DNA from: Chloracidobacterium sp. UBA3360 | GTDB taxonomy: Bacteria > Acidobacteriota > Blastocatellia > Pyrinomonadales > Pyrinomonadaceae | Direction of reading: 5' to 3' | DNA: 41,589 bases | Assembly (NCBI GenBank): GCA_002360555.1 | Contig: DEQS01000109.1 | Location: 1-41,589 of the forward strand | Shown: positions 12,667 to 21,040 of the stretch, one piece after another | How positions within the stretch are numbered: the first letter of the stretch is position 1 | Layout of the letters: the number at the start of each line of letters is the position of its first letter | Notes under the pieces: generated by a model | The model's database searches: none | What the model was told of the DNA's origin: nothing | What the model saw: only the letters and a program-made list of their open reading frames with translations | Position numbers and translations under genes: made by a program

Positions 12667-14463
12667 ATGAGATTTATTAAAGTTTTTAGTTTTATAGCAT
12701 TTATATTTTTGGTGACTGGCTCGTTTGCGAATGGCCAGATCACCAGTTCGCGTTCGAGCAATGACACGACCACCTCGCAGATCGACGCAGCTCAAATTGC
12801 CGCAAATAAGGTCCTTTTCGATGCGGGCGTTTCTTTTAGAGAAGGCCTGTTGGCATACACCGACGGAAATCGTCCGGTTGCCGGTGAGAAGTTCAATAAA
12901 TCGGTCGAGGTGTTCCTTTATTCGGCTCTAAATATTCAGAAAGACCAAAAATTGCTTGGTTGTTACAACCAGTTGATCGAGACGGTTTATCGCATCGAAT
13001 TTCCGTATGAAGCCCAGTTGCCTCAGGTCAGTAATTTGTCATTGACGTGCGGCTGGGGCATTGATACAACGCTTGCGGATGCTGTGACGAAAGTTTCAAG
13101 AAGTGCGGCGTCCAAGACCCCTGCAGGTTCGACCGTTGCGATGACCGCGGTCAACGGTACAGGTTCGACGGGTGGGCCGAAAACGGGGTTCAATTCACAA
13201 GAATTTGAGCCATCACCGCTCGATGAGCTTTCAAAAGTTGAACTTACCTCGGATGAACTGCAGATAGAAAACAATCCGGTCGCCCAGCAGCAGTACCAAT
13301 ATATTCAGACGGCGGTCGCTAACAGATCGCTCGGGTTTGCCTTTCAGGTTCATCCCCTGATCCAGCAATATATCAATTACTTTCGCGGCCGCGGACGCAC
13401 AACGATGGAGGTCGGCCTATACCGCTCGGGAATGTTTATGCGTATGGCCCGCCGCATCTTTAAGGAAGAAGGCGTGCCGGAAAATGTAGCTTGGCTCGGC
13501 CAGGTCGAGAGTGCCTGGAAACCAAGCGCTTATTCGTCGGCTGCAGCTTCCGGGCTGTGGCAGTTCATACCGGGAACCGGGGCTCGTTACGGGCTGCAGC
13601 GAAATGCGTACGTCGATGAGCGAAATAGTTTTGAGGAAGCTACGCGTGCGTCGGCAAAATACCTGAAATTTCTCCATGACCGTTACAACAACTGGGAACT
13701 GGGCATTGCGGCTTATAATTGTGGTGAGGGTAATGTAGATAGAGCGATCAGGCGTGCGGGGGTCACAAATTTTTGGGCTGCGTACGCCTATTTGCCATCA
13801 GAAACCCGTGTTTATGTGCCGATGATCCTTGCTACGATCTTGGTTGCGAATAACCCTAACGAATATGGTTTTGGGCATATCAGGCCGGCGGCTCCGCTTG
13901 TTTACGACCGTGTCCGCATTCCCGCATCGACAAATCTTAGCCTGATCGCACAGTCATCTGACACAACCGTTCAGTATCTTCGTTATCTTAATCCACATCT
14001 TCGCTCCAACTTCACGCCGCCAGTGCCGTACATCATCAATGTCCCGGCCGGAAAGGCTAATGAGATCGTTGCTGTGTTTCGCCGCATCCCCGCCACGAAA
14101 CTTAATAACACTAATCTCGCAAATACTTCGTCCGGCGAAACTTGGCAGACGATCTCAAACCGAACTGGCGTAAGCGTTGCGGATCTGATGGCGGCAAATC
14201 AGGGAATGGCCACGCCAAGAGGCAAGGTCTTTGTTCCGGTCGCCGGCAACGGTGTAAATAACATCGTCTATCAGCGTCCGACAACCTCAGGTGCGGCTGC
14301 GGTGCCGAGCTCGGTTCGGGTCGTTAAGGCAAAAGCCGGTGACACCGTCCAGAAAGTTGCGGAGCGTGCCGGAGCGGACGCAACGGTGGTAGCCAAGTAC
14401 AATGGTTTGCTGCCAAACTCCGTTTTGACCGCTGGCCGTGAGATCAAAATACCGGCCAAGTAA
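12667..14463 (+). CDS. MltD-like lytic transglycosylase with C-terminal LysM domains
   Basis: 598-residue secreted murein hydrolase. Residues 1-24 are a signal peptide ending GSFANGQ. After a variable region, an SLT domain at about 265-380 carries the catalytic E281 in WLGQVESAWKPSAYS, then GLWQFIPGTGARYGL and the ELGIAAYNCGEGNV block typical of family 1 transglycosylases of the MltD type. Two LysM peptidoglycan-binding modules are near the C-terminus (about 488-530 and 552-598, the latter opening KAGDTVQKVAERAG). The reaction cleaves MurNAc-GlcNAc bonds with formation of 1,6-anhydroMurNAc. The gene stands alone, with its own promoter candidate upstream and a strong terminator directly downstream. 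Confidence 0.93.
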   Translation: MRFIKVFSFIAFIFLVTGSFANGQITSSRSSNDTTTSQIDAAQIAANKVLFDAGVSFREGLLAYTDGNRPVAGEKFNKSVEVFLYSALNIQKDQKLLGCYNQLIETVYRIEFPYEAQLPQVSNLSLTCGWGIDTTLADAVTKVSRSAASKTPAGSTVAMTAVNGTGSTGGPKTGFNSQEFEPSPLDELSKVELTSDELQIENNPVAQQQYQYIQTAVANRSLGFAFQVHPLIQQYINYFRGRGRTTMEVGLYRSGMFMRMARRIFKEEGVPENVAWLGQVESAWKPSAYSSAAASGLWQFIPGTGARYGLQRNAYVDERNSFEEATRASAKYLKFLHDRYNNWELGIAAYNCGEGNVDRAIRRAGVTNFWAAYAYLPSETRVYVPMILATILVANNPNEYGFGHIRPAAPLVYDRVRIPASTNLSLIAQSSDTTVQYLRYLNPHLRSNFTPPVPYIINVPAGKANEIVAVFRRIPATKLNNTNLANTSSGETWQTISNRTGVSVADLMAANQGMATPRGKVFVPVAGNGVNNIVYQRPTTSGAAAVPSSVRVVKAKAGDTVQKVAERAGADATVVAKYNGLLPNSVLTAGREIKIPAK

Positions 14464-14494
14464 TACAAATATTTGGTGACATTTATCGGATCAA

Positions 14495-14524
14495 GTCGGG
14501 CATTTTATATTGCCCGGCTTTTTT
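14495..14524 (+). terminator. Rho-independent terminator after the lytic transglycosylase gene
   Basis: The stem GTCGGGCA (14495-14502) pairs with TGCCCGGC (14511-14518), one pair being G-T, across an 8-base AT loop. Six T residues follow at 14519-14524. Confidence 0.88.
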
Positions 14525-14525
14525 G

Positions 14526-14553
14526 TTGACATAATCATAAATAATTGTAAACT
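14526..14553 (+). promoter_or_regulatory. Probable sigma-70-type promoter for the SGNH lipoprotein gene
   Basis: TTGACA at 14526-14531 and TAAACT at 14548-14553 with a 16-bp spacer, placed immediately after the terminator. The leader to the ATG at 14674 would be about 115 bases, AT-rich, with no clear ribosome-binding site. Confidence 0.5.
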
Positions 14554-14673
14554 TGCCGCAGGCTGTTGATTTTCATATCACACACAGGCCGGCTAAGAGC
14601 GAAATTTGCGTTTCTGAAACCCGATCTAAATTTTATAAGGCAGATATAAATTTTTCGTATTTTACTACGAATT

Positions 14674-15477
14674 ATGTCAATGAGTATGTCCATCACTGAT
14701 CTAAAATTCGCGACGATAGCGTGTATTGTCGCCTGTTTGGCCTGTTTTACGGCTTGTGGTTCCAAGCCCTCCGAAAATGGAGCGGCTAACAAGGCTGCGG
14801 AAAATTCTAATGCCGAACTGACTGCCAGTTCTCAAAAGCTCACCCAGCCGCTCAAGTTTTTGCTTATCGGCGATTCGCTGATGCGCGAGGGATTTGGCCC
14901 CGGCCTGGAAACGGCTCTGACAGGTTTCAAGGATGTCAGCGTGGTACGCGAGGGGCTTTATTCGACCGGACTCAACAAAACTGATTTTTTTGATTGGACT
15001 GCGAGAGCAGAAGAAATGATCGGGCAAAATAAACCCGACGTTTTGATCGTCACCTTTGGGGCAAACGACGGCCAGGGAATACTCGACGATCAGGGCAAAG
15101 CACACGATCTGGGAACTGAAAGTTGGAAAGAAGTCTATGCCCAGAGAGTCAACCGGTTTTTGACACGGGTCGCTCCCAAGGTGAAAAAAATATTTTGGGT
15201 CGGACACCCGATTCCCGGCAACGACAAATTTGTTAAAAAGTTTTCGGCGATGAATCCGGTATATAAAGCCGAAGCTGCCAAGTTTCCAAACGTGGTATAT
15301 GTAGATACTTGGGATTCGCTGGCACTGAAAGGCGTTTACAGTCGATCGCTTCCTGACGAAAATGGAAAGATGCAGGTCGCACGGCAAGGTGACGGTGTGC
15401 ACGTGACCAATTTTGGCGGAAAGCTCGAGGCCGCCGCTGTGATGAAAGTGGTGCTGCAGAATATTGATCTAAAATGA
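14674..15477 (+). CDS. SGNH/GDSL hydrolase lipoprotein (DUF459-like)
   Basis: 267-residue exported lipoprotein, with a lipobox ending FTAC and lipidated C28, then a low-complexity Ala/Asn linker. The SGNH fold follows: block I LLIGDSLMREG with S67, block III GANDGQG with N131, and block V DGVHVT with D240 and H243. DUF459-type members act as esterases or acyl-modifying enzymes on carbohydrates and often sit near O-acyltransferases. The OafB-like fusion at 17712 carries a related C-terminal domain. Three in-frame ATGs (14674, 14680, 14686) compete, and the first is used here. It probably acts at the outer face of the membrane on envelope polysaccharide; the substrate is not known. Confidence 0.87.
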   Translation: MSMSMSITDLKFATIACIVACLACFTACGSKPSENGAANKAAENSNAELTASSQKLTQPLKFLLIGDSLMREGFGPGLETALTGFKDVSVVREGLYSTGLNKTDFFDWTARAEEMIGQNKPDVLIVTFGANDGQGILDDQGKAHDLGTESWKEVYAQRVNRFLTRVAPKVKKIFWVGHPIPGNDKFVKKFSAMNPVYKAEAAKFPNVVYVDTWDSLALKGVYSRSLPDENGKMQVARQGDGVHVTNFGGKLEAAAVMKVVLQNIDLK

Positions 15478-15525
15478 TGTGGGCTGGTTTTGAGGAATTC
15501 TTTTTTTGCATCCTAGATATAGGTG

Positions 15526-16500
15526 ATGAATATTAAGCGGCCAGTCTCATCGTTGTGGTCAATAGGTCTGGTCTTGGGGTCGGCCTTGACCTTTTCTACT
15601 TGCTCCGGGGAAAAATCACCACCTCCTAATTCGTCATCGACATTACCTGCTAACAACGATACAAGTCCCTATATCAATTACGGCCGTCCTGGCTCAGATG
15701 CAAAGGCTCAACAAACCGGTAAAGAGGCACAATACAGGATTTCCAGCAGGTTAATGACGACGGAACTGCCTTATAGAGTTGTGCTTCCTATTGATTACAA
15801 TAGCAATCCGAGTGAGCGGTATCCGGTAATTTACCTCCTGCATGGGCTGACAGGACATTTTAACGATTGGACCGATCGGACGGATCTCATCCAAACCGCC
15901 TCAAAATATAAGTTCATCATTATCACTCCCGAGGGGAATGATAGTTGGTATTCAGACAGCACAGCCGTTCCAAACAGTAGATACGAGAGCTATATCATCA
16001 ATGAGTTGATCCCGGAGGTCGACAAGCGATTTCGAACAATGCCGGACCGCCAGCATCGTATACTCGCAGGGCTTTCGATGGGGGGCTACGGAGCTCTAAA
16101 ATTCGGGTTAAAATTCCCTGATAGGTTTTCAGTAGCAGGTAGTTTTAGCGGAGCACTTAGGATCGCTGACTGGAGCGAATCAGCAGGTGGAAATAGGTCG
16201 ATCGGGAAGAGTATAGATACTGTTTTTGGCCCAATAAATAGTCCTGCACGCAAAGCCAATGATATTTTTCGAATGGCAAATGAACTTTCTCCGGCTAGAG
16301 CGTCGTCGCTACCGTATATATATATGTCCTGTGGAACTGAGGATATTATGGCGGAAGGAAATCGTGCATTTGATCAGATCTTGACCGGAAAAAATGTCCA
16401 GCATGAATATCGCACATCGCGCGGAGGGCACGATTGGACGTTCTGGGGCGAGCAAATGCATGCGTTTCTAGAATTTTGTAATAGCCGCTTGGGTAAATGA
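15526..16500 (+). CDS. Esterase-family (EstA/esterase D type) alpha/beta hydrolase lipoprotein
   Basis: 324-residue lipoprotein with C26 in the lipobox STC after a hydrophobic leader. It is a putative esterase (PF00756 type): YLLHGLTGHFNDW forms the oxyanion region, S184 sits in GLSMGGYGAL, an acid is likely in SCGTEDIMAEGN, and His is in RGGHDWTFW. Relatives include S-formylglutathione hydrolase, feruloyl esterase and mycolyltransferase-like enzymes; export and lipidation point towards a polysaccharide or xenobiotic ester substrate. ATG 15526 is preferred over the adjoining GTG at 15523. The gene lies 48 bp after the SGNH lipoprotein gene on the same strand, so the two could be one transcript. 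A TTTTTTT run in the gap has no good stem. Confidence 0.87.
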   Translation: MNIKRPVSSLWSIGLVLGSALTFSTCSGEKSPPPNSSSTLPANNDTSPYINYGRPGSDAKAQQTGKEAQYRISSRLMTTELPYRVVLPIDYNSNPSERYPVIYLLHGLTGHFNDWTDRTDLIQTASKYKFIIITPEGNDSWYSDSTAVPNSRYESYIINELIPEVDKRFRTMPDRQHRILAGLSMGGYGALKFGLKFPDRFSVAGSFSGALRIADWSESAGGNRSIGKSIDTVFGPINSPARKANDIFRMANELSPARASSLPYIYMSCGTEDIMAEGNRAFDQILTGKNVQHEYRTSRGGHDWTFWGEQMHAFLEFCNSRLGK

Positions 16501-16510
16501 CCGTATTGCT

Positions 16511-17371
16511 TTAATTAGCAGAAAACGAAACCCGCCTCCCGTTATTGGCTGTCCAAACTCCCTTGATCGAACCATTGGAACTGATACGGCCACGCCAAAA
16601 ACCGGAAACACCATTGCCTTGATTGTTACCTTTCAAACTAAAGTTGCCATCGGTGTCGATAGTCCCATCAAGGTAGTCAAAGTCACCGGGAGTTTTTGCA
16701 GTTCCAGTCAACGATGAGCCGTTTCGGGTTAAATACAATGTAAGAGGGACGTTAGAATATCCAGTGAATACCTTTTCTTTTCCATTAGGCAAAGATGATG
16801 GATAGGAGGGCGGAATCACGTCACTGTCTTCATCGTCTGATGTGGGCTTGTTGCTCTTGGGTTTATTCTTGTTGGTTTGAACTAATTCGACATTACCATT
16901 ATCAGAGTTGGAATTATTGTTAGTATTGCTTACTTGTATTTTTTGATCGGCGTCTGGTTTTACAAATATCCCTCTTCCGCTTGCCATAAATAAAATGATC
17001 GCAACAAGGATCAGCGAAAGGACCGCAAGGATCGCGATCATTAGATTTTTGTTTGTGTTAGAGACAGAAGTCGTAACTGGTTGTGCTGCAAATGCCGGAC
17101 CGGTACCTGTAAATGAATAGGCATTTTGTAGAGTCTCAAAATTTTTTACCGGATCGGTAAAAACTGCTCCGCACCGTTGGCAGAACTTCGCACTCGCCTG
17201 ATTTTCTACGCCGCAAACCGAACATGCAACACTTAAATGCGGCGGCGGCGGGTAATTCTGTTTCCACACAGTTTCTTGCTCGTCATCGTCGGCAATTAAG
17301 GGAGTTCCATCATTTAGGCAATATAAGACCTTGTCGAGATATACCTTTTCACATTGGGGACATTTCATCAT
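16511..17371 (-). CDS. Zinc-ribbon membrane protein with extracytoplasmic beta domain
   Basis: 286-residue protein with two N-terminal zinc-ribbon-like Cys clusters (C4, C7 and C18; then C50, C53, C64 and C67), in cytoplasmic orientation. A single transmembrane helix lies at about 110-130 (MIAILAVLSLILVAIILFMA), followed by an Asn/Ser/Lys-rich linker. The 90-residue C-terminal domain of Gly/Thr/Asn-rich strands (GSSLTGTAKTPGDFDYLDGT, GVSGFWRGRISSNGSIKGVW) looks like a small secreted beta-sandwich. Such ribbon-TM-sensor layouts are common in Acidobacteriota, and their function is mostly unknown. It starts with two successive ATGs; the upstream one is used. It converges with the esterase gene, whose stop is 10 bp away, so it belongs to a different transcript. 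Confidence 0.8.
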   Translation of the reverse strand: MMKCPQCEKVYLDKVLYCLNDGTPLIADDDEQETVWKQNYPPPPHLSVACSVCGVENQASAKFCQRCGAVFTDPVKNFETLQNAYSFTGTGPAFAAQPVTTSVSNTNKNLMIAILAVLSLILVAIILFMASGRGIFVKPDADQKIQVSNTNNNSNSDNGNVELVQTNKNKPKSNKPTSDDEDSDVIPPSYPSSLPNGKEKVFTGYSNVPLTLYLTRNGSSLTGTAKTPGDFDYLDGTIDTDGNFSLKGNNQGNGVSGFWRGRISSNGSIKGVWTANNGRRVSFSAN

Positions 17372-17711
17372 AGAAGCACAAAAGATAATGAATACAGTGG
17401 GGTTAGGTCATCCGCTGATGAATTTCATTTCATGTGGGCTGCAAATCTCTGTTGTTGTCTTTGAGCTAAAACCTTACGCCAATTTATTAAAAAACACAAG
17501 GAATTGTTTGGCCTGCAGGATTAAAGTCAAGATCGCAGTTATGGAACGATAATTGATTTCGAAAATTTCTATAGTGCCCCAACAAGTTTAATAAGAAGTC
17601 TCAAATTGGGATATAGTAATTAATATCGAAAGAGGCGAATCTAGTCTCGCGATCTCGGAATATTTAAAGCTTTAAGGTGCGTGTAATTAATATAATTGCG
17701 TGGAGGCGAAA
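17372..17711. other. Intergenic region between divergent genes
   Basis: About 340 bp, AT-rich, with no convincing gene. A short plus-strand frame at 17331-17552 is unlike a protein. TATAAT occurs at 17691-17696 but lacks a -35 at normal spacing and sits only 15 bp before the start codon, so it is a doubtful promoter. Promoters for both flanking genes must lie here. Confidence 0.5.
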
Positions 17712-19601
17712 TTGAGTCAGACTGACGACAATTTGAACAATGGTGAGGCCGTAAGGCCATCAGGATCAGGCGGACGTATTGAGGGGCTGGACGGGTTGCG
17801 GGCGTTTGCAGTGCTGTTCGTTTTGGTATATCACCTCTGGCCTAAGACACTCCCGGGCGGGTTTTTGGGGGTTGATGTCTTTTTTGTGATCAGCGGTTAT
17901 CTGATTACGACACTGCTTTTGCGGGAGAAAAAGAAGACCGGACGTGTCGCCTTGTCGGCTTTCTGGATACGCCGTGCTCGTCGATTATTGCCCGCGCTGT
18001 TACTGGTGGTGGTTTCTGCCGTCGCAACAGCTTGGCTTGTGAATTACGATCTGCTCGTGAATATCGGACGCCAAGTCTTTGGTGCTCTCACGTTTAGTAC
18101 AAATTGGGTCGAGATCGTGGCGGGAACAGATTATTTTGCCGATTCTGCCCGATCGCTGTTTATCACCTTTTGGTCGCTCGCGGTCGAGGAACAGTTCTAT
18201 TTGTTTTGGCCTATATTGTTCCTCGGATTGATTACGCTGACGACTTCGCGAGTCTTAAGAGTGGCGTTCGCTTTAATTGCCGCTGCAACATCGGTTGTCT
18301 TGATGGCGGTATTGTATAACCCGCAAATGCCCACGCGGGTATATTACGGTACCGACACGCATTCATTCGGGCTAATGATAGGTGTTGCCTTGGCTTTTGC
18401 GTTATCTGAATCAGATAAGCTGCTTTCAAATAAATTGTGGTCGGCTCTACGTCCCGTGATCGGATTTGCCGGTCTGGCAGGCATGATGGTGCTCGTCGTG
18501 TTCGTCGAGAGCGAAGCCCCTTTTACCTACCGCGGTGGACTGCTGCAGGCATCAATATTGAGTGCGGCTACCGTTGCGGTGCTGCCGGGCCATGCGACCA
18601 TTTTTACCAAGCTTTGTAAGATCCGCGCGCTGGCGTGGGTCGGTGAACGCTCGTATGGCATCTATTTGTGGCATTGGCCGGTCTTGCTCGTGGTGCTTAC
18701 CTTTATTCCGCCGTCTCCCGACAGCGTTTGGTCGGGTTGGGTAGCGGCGGCCATCGTTATTTTCACGACATTCGTATTGAGCGCTGCTTCGTTTCGCTGG
18801 ATCGAGGTGCCGATCCGCAACAACGGATTTAAGGCTACCTGGGCCGCTATACGAGGCTCTTTTCAGCCGATAAGCAAAGTATTTGGCGTGCCGGGCATCT
18901 CTGCGGCATGTGTTTTCGCGGTATCGATCATGGCGGTGCTGGGCCTCGTTAATGCTCCGGAAAAGTCGCGGGCACAGATCGCGGTCGAGCTTGGTGAACA
19001 GGCCATCGCAGAGCAAAACGCCAAAAATCTTCCGCAAAATATCAAGGCTCCAAATGGTTTGGCGAATTTAGACTCGGAACCAGCATGGCCCGCCGACCAA
19101 AAGATACCGACGGGTGACAGGATCGTTGGGTTTGGAGACTCTGTAATGTCCGGCGCTGCCCCGGCCGTTTACGAGCGGTTCCCCGGAATTATTGTCAACG
19201 CCAGGCCAATTTTGCAGTGGGCCGATGCTCCCGGTTTAGTTAAGGATATGATCGACAAAGGAACCATGCGTCGCGTCGTTATCCTAAATTTTGGCACGAA
19301 TGCCGGTTTTAAGGAGCCTGCATCAGAACAAGCCCTGCGCGACATTCTGAATATGCTAGGCCCAAAACGCCGCGTAGTGCTCGTCAACACGGTTGGTGTC
19401 AGCTACTGGGTACCCGACGCCAATGCGAGACTGGCTGAGATCAGCGCAGAATATCCAAATACGATCGTGGCAGACTGGTATTCGGTCGTGAAAAAAACAC
19501 CCAACATCCTTCATCGTGATCGCACGCATCCAAATGAAGCCGGCATTGTTCTTTATGCCGGTGTGATCGCCGACGCTTTGGCCGCTTTGGGTCCCGGCTA
19601 G
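17712..19601 (+). CDS. OafB-like O-acyltransferase: acyltransferase-3 membrane domain fused to SGNH domain
   Basis: 629-residue fusion. Residues 20-380 form an acyltransferase family 3 membrane domain with about ten helices: IEGLDGLRAFAVLFVLVYHL with the catalytic His, GVDVFFVISGYLIT, WIRRARRLLPALL, FWSLAVEEQFYLFWPIL and SYGIYLWHWPVL. After another hydrophobic helix, an SGNH domain fills the C-terminus (GFGDSVMSGA, LNFGTNAG, DRTHPNEAG). OafA/OafB enzymes move acyl groups from the cytoplasm to surface sugars, and the SGNH domain completes the transfer. The start is placed at TTG 17712 because GGAGG lies five bases upstream; GTG 17700 would put that motif inside the gene. An acetyl-esterase-like gene follows within 27 bp, so they form an operon. 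Confidence 0.92.
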   Translation: MSQTDDNLNNGEAVRPSGSGGRIEGLDGLRAFAVLFVLVYHLWPKTLPGGFLGVDVFFVISGYLITTLLLREKKKTGRVALSAFWIRRARRLLPALLLVVVSAVATAWLVNYDLLVNIGRQVFGALTFSTNWVEIVAGTDYFADSARSLFITFWSLAVEEQFYLFWPILFLGLITLTTSRVLRVAFALIAAATSVVLMAVLYNPQMPTRVYYGTDTHSFGLMIGVALAFALSESDKLLSNKLWSALRPVIGFAGLAGMMVLVVFVESEAPFTYRGGLLQASILSAATVAVLPGHATIFTKLCKIRALAWVGERSYGIYLWHWPVLLVVLTFIPPSPDSVWSGWVAAAIVIFTTFVLSAASFRWIEVPIRNNGFKATWAAIRGSFQPISKVFGVPGISAACVFAVSIMAVLGLVNAPEKSRAQIAVELGEQAIAEQNAKNLPQNIKAPNGLANLDSEPAWPADQKIPTGDRIVGFGDSVMSGAAPAVYERFPGIIVNARPILQWADAPGLVKDMIDKGTMRRVVILNFGTNAGFKEPASEQALRDILNMLGPKRRVVLVNTVGVSYWVPDANARLAEISAEYPNTIVADWYSVVKKTPNILHRDRTHPNEAGIVLYAGVIADALAALGPG

Positions 19602-19627
19602 AGAGTGAAAAGGTAGGGAATTTGAAT

Positions 19628-20542
19628 ATGAAAAGCAAGTATTTGGCATTGTTTCTATTGCTACTGACGGGATCGGTAGCCGCGCAAAAGGAAATTTTGC
19701 TGCCGACGCCGCTGGCTTCGGATCTGTCGAAATGGTCACAGCCGGAACGCCGATACGTTTCCGAAAGCTGGCAAGCTGAGGTTATTACCAACGTGAGCAA
19801 GCCGAGCTTGTTTGTTTATCTTCCAAAGCGAGAGGTCGCAAATGGGACGGCCGTGATCATCTGCCCCGGCGGCGGATTTTGGGCACTCTCGATCAATGGT
19901 GAGGGAATAGATCTTGCGAAATGGCTGAACGAAAGAGGGGTCGCAGCGTTTGTCCTGAAATACCGGCTAGTGCCCAGTAAGACAAATGATGCAGTTAAAG
20001 AAGTTTCCCCCATACTTTTTGGTGACGTCACGAATGGGAAATACGAGGAAGCCTCGTATCCGTATGTTCCGCTGGCAATTTCAGATGGGGCGACTGCGAT
20101 CGAATATGTGAGAAAAAATGCCAAAAGCTTTAATATTTTGCCTAACAAGCTCGGAATTATTGGCTTTTCGGCCGGTGGAACGATCGCTGCTAATATGGCA
20201 TTTAACTATACTGCCGCCAACCGCCCTGATTTTGTAGCTCCGATCTACCCGCTGTTAGGTTCGGTCAAAGGAACAAATATGCCGCGTATTAGCACTCTCA
20301 CGGATGCAAAAGTCCCGGTTGATGCCCCGCCTTTATTCATAGCGGCGACCTCAAATGATGGACTTCGTTTCACATCCGATGCGATCGAGATGTATAAAAA
20401 ATGGTTGGCTGTGAAAAGACCCGCTGAGATCCACATCTACGCCAAAGGCGGTCATGGGTTTGGCATGCGAAAGCAAAATTTGCCAAGCGATAACTGGGTC
20501 GAATCGTTCTACGCATTTTTAAAGCAAGAGATAATTAAATGA
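19628..20542 (+). CDS. Secreted alpha/beta hydrolase (acetyl-esterase / BD-FAE type)
   Basis: 304-residue exported hydrolase with a signal peptide ending SVAAQ. Motifs are CPGGGFWALS (oxyanion PGGG), nucleophile S181 in GFSAGGTIAAN, a likely acid in AATSNDGLRF and His in KGGHGFGM. The fold matches BD-FAE, acetyl-xylan esterase and sialate-esterase-like proteins that remove acetyl groups from sugars. The ATG at 19628 is chosen because it begins the signal peptide; a TTG two codons earlier is less likely. It lies directly behind the OafB-like acyltransferase, so putting on and taking off acyl groups may be coordinated. The gene ends about 40 bp before the Rrf2 promoter. Confidence 0.88.
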   Translation: MKSKYLALFLLLLTGSVAAQKEILLPTPLASDLSKWSQPERRYVSESWQAEVITNVSKPSLFVYLPKREVANGTAVIICPGGGFWALSINGEGIDLAKWLNERGVAAFVLKYRLVPSKTNDAVKEVSPILFGDVTNGKYEEASYPYVPLAISDGATAIEYVRKNAKSFNILPNKLGIIGFSAGGTIAANMAFNYTAANRPDFVAPIYPLLGSVKGTNMPRISTLTDAKVPVDAPPLFIAATSNDGLRFTSDAIEMYKKWLAVKRPAEIHIYAKGGHGFGMRKQNLPSDNWVESFYAFLKQEIIK

Positions 20543-20584
20543 TCGGATTAGGTAGCTACTAACGACGCATCCCGTTGCTTATGC

Positions 20585-20623
20585 TTGACAACTAGTTGAA
20601 CTGTAACTATACTTGTTACAGTT
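20585..20623 (+). promoter_or_regulatory. Consensus promoter with palindromic operator for the Rrf2 redox operon
   Basis: TTGACA (20585-20590) and TATACT (20608-20613) are separated by 17 bp. A perfect inverted repeat surrounds the -10: AACTGTAAC (20599-20607), seven bases, GTTACAGTT (20615-20623). The right arm ends one base before the ATG, so a start about seven bases after the -10 gives a nearly leaderless mRNA. A bound regulator would block the polymerase; autorepression by the Rrf2 protein is the obvious model. Confidence 0.85.
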
Positions 20624-21040
20624 ATGGCGGCTAATAGTCAATTTGCAATGGCGATACATGTTTTGACGCTGCTTGCCAGGTCGGGCGAGGAGGCAGTCAA
20701 GTCCGAGTATGTCGCAGGTAGCGTTAATACAAATGCCGTCGTGATACGGCGGTTGTTGAGCCAGTTGAACCAGGCGGGCCTTGTGGCGTCGCAGACAGGG
20801 GCATTTGGCGGGACGCGTCTAGCGAAAACGCCCGATGCGATCAATCTGGTTGACGTATATAAAGCTGTCTGTTGCGGCGAGGTTTTTGCCCTGCACGGTT
20901 CGCCAAATCGGGATTGTCCGGTCGGAAGAAATATCGAAGCCGTGCTTTGTAATCTGCAAAAAGAGATCGACAGCAGCGTGACGGTCGCTCTTGCTCGTTA
21001 TACGCTCGCGGACGTAATGGAGAGTGTCGAACACGCGTGA
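20624..21040 (+). CDS. Rrf2-family transcriptional regulator
   Basis: 138-residue winged-helix regulator. The N-terminal HTH (FAMAIHVLTLLARSGEEAVKS, NAVVIRRLLSQLNQAGLVAS, GAFGGTRLAKTP) is typical of Rrf2. The C-terminal half carries C83, C84, C98 and C109, with the SPNRDCPVG motif of the YwnA/SaiR-type branch. Several Rrf2 proteins sense redox state or nitric oxide by iron-sulphur clusters or thiol switches; which applies here cannot be read from sequence. It is the first gene of a redox operon and probably represses its own promoter, the palindrome overlapping the -10 box. The ATG at 20624 fixes an almost leaderless start. Its TGA overlaps the next gene's GTG by four bases. Confidence 0.92.
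   Translation: MAANSQFAMAIHVLTLLARSGEEAVKSEYVAGSVNTNAVVIRRLLSQLNQAGLVASQTGAFGGTRLAKTPDAINLVDVYKAVCCGEVFALHGSPNRDCPVGRNIEAVLCNLQKEIDSSVTVALARYTLADVMESVEHA

Noticed and set aside
17691..17696. Perfect TATAAT just before the acyltransferase gene.
   Set aside because: There is no -35 at workable spacing, and transcription would start at or inside the ribosome-binding site GGAGG.
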